NCBI GenBank assembly: GCA_031262845.1
Contig: JAISGZ010000146.1
Coordinates: 1-5,377, forward strand
Origin: Propionibacteriaceae bacterium
GTDB taxonomy: Bacteria > Actinomycetota > Actinomycetes > Propionibacteriales > Propionibacteriaceae
DNA: 5,377 nt
Direction: 5' to 3'
Positions 1 through 5,101 of this stretch are shown here, piece after piece. The notes beneath the pieces were generated by a model. It made no database searches and was not told where the DNA came from. It worked only from the letters and a program-made list of their open reading frames with translations. Each line of letters opens with the position of its first letter. Position 1 is the first letter of the stretch. The position numbers and the translations under genes were made by a program.

Positions 1-1183
1 TATCGGGCAAGAAACGATCGGACACGTAGCGACTCGCCAGCTGAGCGGCGGCCGTCAACGCGGCATCGGTGATCGTGATCTTGTGGTGGGCCTCGTAGCG
101 GTCACGCAAGCCTTTGAGAATCTCAATCGTCAGGGCGATACTCGGCTCGGCGACCTGGATCGGCTGGAACCGACGCTCCAAAGCGGCATCTTTCTCGATG
201 TGCTTACGGTATTCGTCGAGTGTCGTGGCGCCAATGGTTTGCAGCTCACCGCGAGCCAGCATCGGCTTGAGAATCGAGGCCGCGTCAATTGCACCCTCGG
301 CTGCCCCCGCACCGACCAAGGTGTGGATCTCGTCGATGAACAACATGACGTCGCCCCGGTTTTTGATCTCCGCCAGGACTTTCTTAAGACGCTCTTCGAA
401 ATCACCCCGGTAACGTGAACCAGCTACCAAAGCGCCCATATCGAGCGAATAGATTTGTTTGTCACGCAGAGTCTCCGGGACTTCGCCTCGGACGATCTGC
501 TGGCTTAGGCCTTCAACCACCGCGGTTTTACCAACGCCGGGCTCGCCAATGAGCACAGGATTGTTTTTGGTCCGCCGTGACAACACGGTCATGACCCGCT
601 CAATTTCTTGATGGCGGCCGATAACGGGATCGAGTTTGCCATCCCGAGCGGCTTGGGTCAGATTACGGCCGAATTGGTCGAGAATTTTCGAACCGGACGG
701 ACTGGGACCCTTTTCCGGCGCCCCAGAGGTGGCCGCTTGTTTGGTTTGGAACCCCGACAGCAACTGCAAGACAATGTCACGGACTTGATTGAGATCGGCA
801 CCCATTTTAATGAGAACCTGACAAGCCACACCTTCACCTTCACGGATCAATCCCAACAGGATATGTTCCGTGCCAATATATGAATGGTTGAGCTGGAGAG
901 CTTCACGTAATGATAGCTCCAAGACGCGCTTCGCCCGGGACGTGAAAGGAATGTGACCGGCCGGCGACTGTTCACCGTGGCCGATGACCTCCTCAATCTG
1001 TTCCCGGGTTCGGTCGAGCGTCAAACCCAGCTGTTCCAAAGCCTTGGCCGCAATACCTTCGCCCTCGTGAATCAGGCCTAAGAGGACGTGTTCTGTACCT
1101 ATGTAATTGTGATTGAGCATCCGGGCTTCGTCTTGCGCCAAAATGACGACTCGACGGGCTCGGTCAGTGAATCTCTCGAACAT
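1..1183 (-). CDS. clpC: ATP-dependent Clp protease ATP-binding subunit ClpC (3' end cut by window)
   Basis: ClpC is the cytosolic Hsp100 unfoldase that threads substrates into the ClpP protease. I read 394 codons without a stop from the ATG at 1183 to the window edge. Two Clp_N repeats are visible (about residues 3-68 and 78-143), each with the GTEH signature (E31 and E106, the positions that bind phospho-arginine in Bacillus ClpC). A linker (145-165) leads into AAA+ module D1: Walker A GEPGVGKT at 213-220, pore loop AGSRYRG with Y258, Walker B LFIDE at 281-285, sensor 1 TIGATT at 316-321, arginine-finger pair R337-R338. The family is usually about 810-850 residues, so the UVR region and D2 lie outside. 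The start is fixed by an adjacent AGGAGG and by homology (MFERFTDRAR). It is close to ClpC rather than ClpA or ClpB because of the N-repeat sequences and the short linker. Identity is near certain; the rest of the gene is unseen. Confidence 0.97.
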   Translation of the reverse strand, partial: MFERFTDRARRVVILAQDEARMLNHNYIGTEHVLLGLIHEGEGIAAKALEQLGLTLDRTREQIEEVIGHGEQSPAGHIPFTSRAKRVLELSLREALQLNHSYIGTEHILLGLIREGEGVACQVLIKMGADLNQVRDIVLQLLSGFQTKQAATSGAPEKGPSPSGSKILDQFGRNLTQAARDGKLDPVIGRHQEIERVMTVLSRRTKNNPVLIGEPGVGKTAVVEGLSQQIVRGEVPETLRDKQIYSLDMGALVAGSRYRGDFEERLKKVLAEIKNRGDVMLFIDEIHTLVGAGAAEGAIDAASILKPMLARGELQTIGATTLDEYRKHIEKDAALERRFQPIQVAEPSIALTIEILKGLRDRYEAHHKITITDAALTAAAQLASRYVSDRFLPD

Positions 1184-1194
1184 CTTCCTCCTCA
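1184..1194 (-). promoter_or_regulatory. Ribosome binding site of clpC
   Basis: On the minus strand TTTGAGGAGGAAG stands directly before the ATG at 1183. It contains a full AGGAGG with only three bases to the start, or GAGG with a more usual spacing, and supports this ATG as the clpC start. Confidence 0.8.
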
Positions 1195-1200
1195 AACAGC

Positions 1201-1229
1201 GTGGGGACATCCGCTTGGACAGTCCCCAC
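1201..1229 (-). promoter_or_regulatory. Perfect 8+8 inverted repeat in the clpC leader
   Basis: GTGGGGAC (1201-1208) and GTCCCCAC (1222-1229) are perfect reverse complements separated by 13 bases. Inside, TCC and GGA can add three pairs around a four-base loop. It ends about ten bases before the clpC ribosome site. There is no T-run after it on the minus strand, so it does not look like a terminator. It may be an operator for a dimeric repressor or activator, or an RNA hairpin in the 5' leader. It does not match the HspR (HAIR), CIRCE or ClgR motifs as I know them. The structure is seen directly; the role is inferred. Confidence 0.6.
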
Positions 1230-1251
1230 CGCTAACTACTTCATACTACCT

Positions 1252-1278
1252 AACCCCACCCGGTCCTGCTTTGTTCCC
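1252..1278 (-). promoter_or_regulatory. Candidate SigH/SigR-type stress promoter of clpC
   Basis: On the minus strand GGGAAC (1278-1273) is followed, exactly 18 bases after GGAAC, by GTT (1254-1252). This fits the GGAAY-N18-GTT pattern known for SigR of Streptomyces and SigH of Mycobacterium and Corynebacterium, sigma factors that respond to thiol-oxidative and heat stress and are known to drive clp genes in some actinobacteria. Transcription would start near 1245, giving a leader of about 60 bases containing the 1201-1229 inverted repeat. A TAGTAT hexamer (1248-1243) could alternatively be a SigA -10, but I see no good -35 for it. The motif is short, so a chance match is possible. Confidence 0.5.
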
Positions 1279-1553
1279 AGGATCTGAGAGATATTGACGC
1301 AGTCCACCGCCAGGCCAGGCACCGGTCGGCCGAAATAATCTGAGCGCGACCGCGTGTCGGGAGGCACGGTTGGCGGGAGACAAGCCCGAACGTCACGAGG
1401 GTGAGTTTGCGTACGGTGGCCGAACTTCGCCGGTAGTGGCCGGGCGGCAGCTGAGTCAGGAGCGGGTTGACGAAGCGGCGAACGGGCGGGTGGTCGACGC
1501 GGTTTGGTGGTGGTGGGGCACTGGCAACAGGGCTGACGGGTGACCTTAGTCGA
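1279..1553. other. Intergenic stretch between the lsr2 terminator and the clpC promoter; no gene seen
   Basis: This G+C-rich stretch has open frames on the minus strand (for example 1250-1591 and 1236-1562), but their products are Arg/Pro/Ser-rich, lack any recognisable domain and overlap in different frames, as expected for non-coding DNA of this composition. I see no tRNA, no repeat array and no convincing ClgR site (CGC-N5-GCG). It contains CGCG-AC-CGCG (about 1346-1355) and the short palindrome CGAA-C-TTCG at 1421-1429. Further upstream clpC control sites or a small RNA could lie here, but nothing specific supports one. Confidence 0.5.
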
Positions 1554-1590
1554 GAAAAACAATGTGGGCCGGGGCTAACCCCGACCCACA
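1554..1590 (-). terminator. Rho-independent terminator of lsr2
   Basis: Read on the minus strand, TGTGGGTCGGGG (1590-1579), a four-base loop TTAG, and CCCCGGCCCACA (1574-1563) form a 12-pair stem with one G-U pair, followed by TTGTTTTT (1562-1555). The U·G pair is intact only in minus-strand RNA (it is a C/A mismatch on plus) and the T-tract lies on that side, so the terminator acts on leftward transcription from lsr2. It separates lsr2 from clpC. Confidence 0.9.
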
Positions 1591-1595
1591 CGAAT

Positions 1596-1624
1596 GTCTT
1601 TTCAACGAAAGACTTCTTGCGAAG
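1596..1624 (-). other. Two small stem-loops in the lsr2 3' untranslated region
   Basis: In the leftward transcript, CTTC-GCAA-GAAG (1624-1613) is a four-pair stem closed by a GNRA-type tetraloop. It is followed at once by GTCTTT-CGTTGA-AAAGAC (1613-1596), a six-pair stem that shares base 1613. Both lie between the lsr2 stop and the main terminator. They might protect the mRNA 3' end, but such short stems can occur by chance. Confidence 0.35.
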
Positions 1625-1652
1625 ATAATTTGACGGATCGCTGAGTGTTCAA

Positions 1653-1970
1653 TTAATGGGCGTCTTGGTAAGCCTGACGCACCTTAGCAGAAATACGACC
1701 GCGAGCGCTGACGTCAACACCATTGGCTTGAGCCCATTCGCGAATCGCTGAGACATCTTCGCTCGAAGAAGACCGACGACCGGTTGTTTTCCGGCCACTG
1801 ACACGACGGGCCTTCTTCACCCATTTGTCGAAGTCTTCGTGAAGCGCGGCAGCGTGTTCGTCCGACAAATCGATTTGATAAGAAACACCGTCAACCGTGA
1901 AGCTCACGGTGTGATCAGCCGGAGAGCCATCGATGTCATCGACAAAGACAACAGTTTTCAGTTTCGCCAT
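1653..1970 (-). CDS. lsr2: Lsr2 family nucleoid-associated protein
   Basis: Lsr2 is the actinobacterial H-NS-like protein that bridges A+T-rich DNA and silences foreign genes. The product is 105 residues, close to the 112 of the mycobacterial protein. Residues 1-57 (MAKLKTVVFVDDIDGS onward) are the beta-rich dimerisation domain. Residues 58-71 are a basic and serine-rich linker (GRKTTGRRSSSS). Residues 73-105 are the DNA-binding domain: IREWAQANG, then the AT-hook-like RGR at 90-92 in VSARGRIS, then KVRQAYQDAH. I chose the ATG at 1970, not the upstream one at 2063, because MAKLK is the conserved family N-terminus and GGAAGGA lies seven bases before it; the longer frame would also span the promoter. 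It has its own promoter and terminator, so it is probably expressed as a single-gene unit. Confidence 0.97.
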   Translation of the reverse strand: MAKLKTVVFVDDIDGSPADHTVSFTVDGVSYQIDLSDEHAAALHEDFDKWVKKARRVSGRKTTGRRSSSSEDVSAIREWAQANGVDVSARGRISAKVRQAYQDAH

Positions 1971-1985
1971 TTTATATCCTTCCAG
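1971..1985 (-). promoter_or_regulatory. Ribosome binding site deciding the lsr2 start
   Basis: GGAAGGATATAAA precedes the ATG at 1970 on the minus strand. The AAGGA core at normal spacing supports this start over the in-frame ATG at 2063. Confidence 0.8.
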
Positions 1986-2010
1986 GACAGGGGGGAACAA
2001 TCTGAAGTAA

Positions 2011-2038
2011 ATTCTAGGGCAAATTTTTTTTCTGTCAA
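2011..2038 (-). promoter_or_regulatory. SigA-type promoter of lsr2
   Basis: On the minus strand a perfect -35 TTGACA (2038-2033) is followed after 16 bases by TAGAAT (2016-2011), a five-of-six match to TATAAT. Transcription would start near 2004, leaving a leader of about 34 bases. The spacer holds a run of eight A then TTT (2031-2021), the most A+T-rich patch of the window; Lsr2 prefers such DNA, so self-repression is possible but inferred. Promoter and gene are well matched in orientation and distance. Confidence 0.85.
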
Positions 2039-2065
2039 TCAGAGCGTCCGCTGGGTGCCACAAGT

Positions 2066-2545
2066 TCAGCTCGGAGATATACCAGAACCGTGGTCAGAGT
2101 GATCAAAACGACATTCCCGCTCGCAGAATTTCCCGCCCAAACTCAGTAAAACCGCGCTGGCCGCGGCGAGGGCGGCCTGGATCACGCGGCGCTGCCCAGC
2201 GGGCGATTCCCAAGCCGGTAGATTGATTACCACCATGACGAGATAACCGCCAACCCAGGCGGCTCCGACCACGGCGCAGGCTTTCGTCAATGCCACCAAA
2301 ATTAATCCGCGGGACGGCTCAGGCAATTGCTGGCGAACGTGGAAACGTTGATGGGCCAACCAGGCCCCGAGCCAGAGTCCGGCGGCGACCACGATGAAAC
2401 CACCACTGACCAGCCAGCCGGGGGTTGGCGGTGGGTAGCCGAAAGCTCTCATGAGAGTTAGCAGGCAGCCGCTGATGACGGCGCCGACTCCGACCGCGGC
2501 GGCCAGCTGCGACCACGTGACCAAGTGAAGTTTTCTGGTTGTCAT
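2066..2545 (-). CDS. DUF3180 family integral membrane protein
   Basis: Function unknown. The 159-residue product has four hydrophobic segments: about 12-34, 45-64, 81-108 and 120-138. Between segments 1 and 2 is a Pro-rich turn (YPPPTP, 37-42), and RGLILVALTKACA (79-91) recalls the conserved Ala/Lys/Ala stretch of DUF3180. The tail (140-159) is polar and His/Cys-containing (CERECRFDHSDHG). I assign the family from the four-helix layout, the size and the position straight after folK, where actinobacteria usually carry this family. The start at 2545 is supported by GAGG five bases upstream. The DUF3180 stop and the lsr2 start are 95 bases apart with no terminator seen, so some read-through into lsr2 is possible. 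Confidence 0.85.
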   Translation of the reverse strand: MTTRKLHLVTWSQLAAAVGVGAVISGCLLTLMRAFGYPPPTPGWLVSGGFIVVAAGLWLGAWLAHQRFHVRQQLPEPSRGLILVALTKACAVVGAAWVGGYLVMVVINLPAWESPAGQRRVIQAALAAASAVLLSLGGKFCERECRFDHSDHGSGISPS

Positions 2546-2576
2546 GGCAACCTCGAAACTCTTGTGGTTGTCATGG
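2536..2576. repeat. 12-base direct repeat at the DUF3180 start, with an inverted 10-base copy at the folK stop
   Basis: TGGTTGTCATGG occurs at 2536-2547 and again at 2565-2576, 29 bases apart. Its core in reverse, CATGACAACC, is at 2647-2656 over the folK stop. On the minus strand the two direct copies read CCATGACAACCA; one is the real DUF3180 start (ATGACAACC), the other an out-of-frame look-alike without a ribosome site. Similarity continues loosely downstream of both, consistent with an old 29-base tandem duplication at the gene start. The gap between folK and DUF3180 (2546-2645) otherwise holds only a 35-codon frame at 2649-2542. Confidence 0.6.
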
Positions 2577-2645
2577 TTGACGCCAGATTCGGGCCGAGCC
2601 GATCGATGAACGGCGGTGAGTCGAACCAGGGTCTTCTGATCGCGG

Positions 2646-4520
2646 TCATGACAACCCCGCCGAGGCCGGTACGGTCAGGTGGCTGTCGGGCAACCGCCGG
2701 ACCACCTGGTCGCTGCTGGCTGCCAGCCAGTCGGTCAGCGGTTGGCCGTTCAGGCGAGCCGCCGGGTCGGCCTCCAGCCACGGTGCCAGGACAAAAGCCC
2801 GTTTGTGGGCCCGGGGATGGGGAAGCTGCAAACGGTCGCTGGTCACGGTTTCGGCTCCGACCGCGATCAGGTCGATGTCGAGCGGGCGCGGACCGTGTTG
2901 CGGCTGGTGGCTGCTGGTGCTCGGTCGGACCCGCCCGGCCAGGCTTTCCAGGGTCAAGCCGCGCTCCAGGAGTTCCTCGGCCGGCAGGGTGGTCTCCGCG
3001 ATCAGGATGAGGTTGAGATAGTCGGGCTGGCCGGTGACACCAATGGGAGTCGTCTCCCAAAGGCTGGAGATGGCCTGGAAGCTGACACCAGGGGTCGTGA
3101 CCAAACCCGTGACCCCGAATTGGAGCCAGCCGGAACGGTCGCCGACGTTGGAACCGAGCGAGAAGACGGCCCGGCGTGATCGGGCCGCTGTCCGGGGGCT
3201 CGGGACAGTGACAGGTTCAGCACTGTGGCTGGTTGAACGGGCCGTTGTCCGGGGGCTCGGGGTTGGTGGGCGAGTTCGGTGGGCGGTCACGGCGACATCA
3301 TCGAAGGGCTGCTCGATTGGCGCTTGAGGTTTATGGACGGTGACCTCAACGGCCCGCAAACCATCAGCGGCCAGGGTGGCCTGGGCGATCTGGTCGGCCA
3401 AGGTTTCGATCAGGTCAAAGGACTGGTGTTCGATCTGATCGGTCACCACAGCTGCCAGCTGGCCGTAATCGACCGTGGCCGCCAACTGGTCACGACGTTC
3501 GGTCACCGGTTCCAGCCAGGCTCTCAGATCAACCCGGAAGAGTTGAGGCGTGACCTTTTCCGACGCGAAGACTCCGTGTCGGCCGTGAGCGGTCAGACCG
3601 ATCAAGTCGATTCGGTCGCTGGTCAAAGTGGCGCCGGTGACGACCTCGGGAGGCACTGATGCCAGCCGGTTGGCGACAGTGATGGCTTGGCGGTGAGCGG
3701 TCACCGTGTGGGTGCGGACGGCCCAGGCGCCCCGGCCCGCCAGGTAAGCCGTCACAGCCGCAGTGGCGGCGTCGAGTTGCTCGGTCTGACCCGCCGTTGG
3801 GTCCGTCGTGGCTAAAAAGCGCTTGCGGGAAGCACCCCACAGAACCGGGTAACCCCAGTTGTGGATTTGGCGGGCGGCTCGCAGTAGCGCCCAGTTGTGG
3901 TCGGCTGATTTGCTGAAGCCCAGGCCCGGGTCGATGACCAGCCGCGAGTGGGGGATACCGCCGGCTTGAGCGGCCTCGAGTCGTTGGGCCAACTCGGCCT
4001 GGACCGTGGCTACGACGTCGTCGTAGGTGGCCCGGTCGGCGGCCTGGTCGTCCAGCCAACCACGCCAGTGGCCGACAATGTAGCCGGCCTGGCTGGCGGC
4101 CACCGTGGCCACCATGTTGGGATCGGCCAAACCACCGGAGACGTCGTTGACGAACACAGCACCGGCGGCGATGGCTGCGCCCGCCACCTCAGCCCGGATG
4201 GTGTCGATCGAGACCGCGAGACCGGACTGGGCGAGGGCTGTGACAACGGGCAGAACCCGCTCCAGCTCGGTGGCGGCGGTGACCCGGGTGGCGCCAGGTC
4301 GAGTCGATTCGCCACCGACGTCGATGATGTCCGCGCCAGCGGTGGCCAAGGCCTGGCCCTGGGCGATCGCTGACGCCGGATCAAGCCACCGGCCACCGTC
4401 GGAAAACGAGTCGGGCGTGACATTGACAATCCCGAGAATTCGAGTCGGTCCGGCGGCCAACAAAGCCCGTCGGCGGGCGGCCGGAGTCAGACCGGTCGAT
4501 GAGGCCAAGCGGCCGGTCAT
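2646..4520 (-). CDS. folP/folB/folK: Trifunctional folate enzyme: dihydropteroate synthase, dihydroneopterin aldolase and HPPK in one chain
   Basis: A single 624-codon frame joins three consecutive folate enzymes. Residues 27-286 are FolP (joins pterin diphosphate to p-aminobenzoate): NVTPDSF with N33, DVGGEST, SIDT with D106, VNDVSGG with N125, DPGLGF with D197, SRK with K233, and R269/H271. Residues 302-414 are FolB (cleaves dihydroneopterin to hydroxymethyldihydropterin): E321, Y352, E372 and K397 match the known catalytic residues. Residues 415-448 are a Pro/Arg/Ser/Thr linker with a duplicated PSPRT(T/A)ARS. Residues 449-600 are FolK (pyrophosphorylates the pterin): SLGSNVGDR, R530, R532, R545 and DID 548-550; its catalytic loop is unusual. 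FolB acts first, FolK second, FolP third, so the chain covers all three steps, with domains in a different order. Each domain is full length and appears active. The start overlaps the folE stop as ATGA, implying coupled translation. No stop lies between domains; an internal GTG at codon 289 could in principle give a separate FolB-FolK product. Confidence 0.96.
   Translation of the reverse strand: MTGRLASSTGLTPAARRRALLAAGPTRILGIVNVTPDSFSDGGRWLDPASAIAQGQALATAGADIIDVGGESTRPGATRVTAATELERVLPVVTALAQSGLAVSIDTIRAEVAGAAIAAGAVFVNDVSGGLADPNMVATVAASQAGYIVGHWRGWLDDQAADRATYDDVVATVQAELAQRLEAAQAGGIPHSRLVIDPGLGFSKSADHNWALLRAARQIHNWGYPVLWGASRKRFLATTDPTAGQTEQLDAATAAVTAYLAGRGAWAVRTHTVTAHRQAITVANRLASVPPEVVTGATLTSDRIDLIGLTAHGRHGVFASEKVTPQLFRVDLRAWLEPVTERRDQLAATVDYGQLAAVVTDQIEHQSFDLIETLADQIAQATLAADGLRAVEVTVHKPQAPIEQPFDDVAVTAHRTRPPTPSPRTTARSTSHSAEPVTVPSPRTAARSRRAVFSLGSNVGDRSGWLQFGVTGLVTTPGVSFQAISSLWETTPIGVTGQPDYLNLILIAETTLPAEELLERGLTLESLAGRVRPSTSSHQPQHGPRPLDIDLIAVGAETVTSDRLQLPHPRAHKRAFVLAPWLEADPAARLNGQPLTDWLAASSDQVVRRLPDSHLTVPASAGLS
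3181..3261. repeat. 24-base direct repeat in the FolB-FolK linker
   Basis: Copies at 3181-3204 and 3238-3261 differ at one base (CGGGCCGCTGTCC versus CGGGCCGTTGTCC at their starts, then GGGGGCTCGGG in both). The 57-base offset is a multiple of three, so both encode PSPRT(T/A)ARS in the same frame. It lies only in the inter-domain linker, and the change between copies is Thr to Ala, so it looks like in-frame linker growth by local duplication. Confidence 0.85.
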
Positions 4521-5089
4521 GAGCGGCTCGACAAAATCAGCGACATCGCCTCAGCCCGAGTCGAAGCCCGGGCCAGTTGTCCCCGGACCGCCGAAGTGAC
4601 GGTCCGCGAGCCGGGCTTATGAACGCCGCGCATCGTCATACATAAATGCTCGGCCTCAATGACGACGATCGCCCCACCGGGGTGGAGATGTTCGACCAAG
4701 GCGTCGGCGATCTGAGTCGTCAACCGTTCTTGAACCTGAGGCCGTTTGGCGTAGACATCGACCAGTCGGGCCAATTTACTCAAACCGACGATCTGTTTCG
4801 ACTGGCCGGGGATGTAACCGACGTGAGCCAGCCCGGTGAACGGCACCAGATGGTGTTCGCAGTAGCTCCACAGCTCGATGTCTTTGACCAGGATCAATTC
4901 CTCGTGGTCGATGTCGAAGCGAGTGCCGAGGACTTCAGCTGGATCGGTGTCGAGTCCGGCAAAAGCCTCCGCGTAAGCCCGGGCCACCCGGTCGGGCGTC
5001 TGTTCCAGGCCTGGCCGGTCGGGATCCTCACCGATACCCAGCAGTAACTCGCGGACCGCCGCCGCCACGCGGGCGTGATCAAAAGCCAT
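4517..5089 (-). CDS. folE: GTP cyclohydrolase I, type IA
   Basis: FolE converts GTP to dihydroneopterin triphosphate and formate, the first committed step of folate synthesis, as a cytosolic toroidal decamer. The product has 190 residues, the usual size. The zinc ligands are C77 and H80 in SYCEHH and C150 in EHLCMTMRG; H79 and H148 match the catalytic histidines. Other family blocks are visible: DPDRPGLEQTPDRVARAY (22-39), PFTGLAHVGYIP (83-94), GLSKLARLVDVYAKRPQVQERLT (102-124) and the GVHKPGS GTP-site segment (155-161). GAGAAGG lies five bases before the ATG at 5089, and only 12 bases separate it from the ftsH stop, so it is likely co-transcribed with ftsH. Its stop overlaps the next start (ATGA). 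A tyrosine replaces the more common residue before CEHH; nothing suggests lost activity. Confidence 0.98.
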   Translation of the reverse strand: MAFDHARVAAAVRELLLGIGEDPDRPGLEQTPDRVARAYAEAFAGLDTDPAEVLGTRFDIDHEELILVKDIELWSYCEHHLVPFTGLAHVGYIPGQSKQIVGLSKLARLVDVYAKRPQVQERLTTQIADALVEHLHPGGAIVVIEAEHLCMTMRGVHKPGSRTVTSAVRGQLARASTRAEAMSLILSSRS

Positions 5090-5094
5090 CGTCG

Positions 5095-5101
5095 CCTTCT
5101 C
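5095..5101 (-). promoter_or_regulatory. Ribosome binding site of folE
   Basis: GAGAAGG occupies 5101-5095 on the minus strand, immediately after the ftsH stop and five bases from the folE ATG. It fixes the folE start and indicates independent initiation within the operon. Confidence 0.7.

Noticed and set aside
83..883. Plus-strand open frames at 83-418 and 608-883
   Set aside because: They lie antisense within clpC, whose minus-strand frame encodes all the expected Clp_N and AAA+ motifs; the plus-strand products show no domain.
1201..1229. The inverted repeat as a transcription terminator
   Set aside because: No T-run follows on the minus strand (only GTTTG), and it sits inside the clpC leader downstream of the promoter candidate.
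1464..1484. Possible ClgR site (GTTCGC with CGCTTCG on the minus strand)
   Set aside because: The second half does not give the CGC-N5-GCG core expected for ClgR; only one half-site fits.
1236..1591. Minus-strand frames of 108 and 113 codons upstream of clpC
   Set aside because: They overlap each other in different frames, are Arg/Pro/Ser-rich without any motif, and run across the lsr2 terminator and the clpC promoter candidate.
1971..2063. Longer lsr2 start at 2063
   Set aside because: It would add 31 residues translated from the promoter and leader; the ATG at 1970 has a good ribosome site and the conserved MAKLK start.
2525..4599. Large plus-strand and alternative minus-strand frames over the folate genes (for example 2525-3010, 3279-3659, 3529-4059, 4105-4599)
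   Set aside because: They are shadows of the fusion gene and folE in G+C-rich DNA; none shows a recognisable domain.
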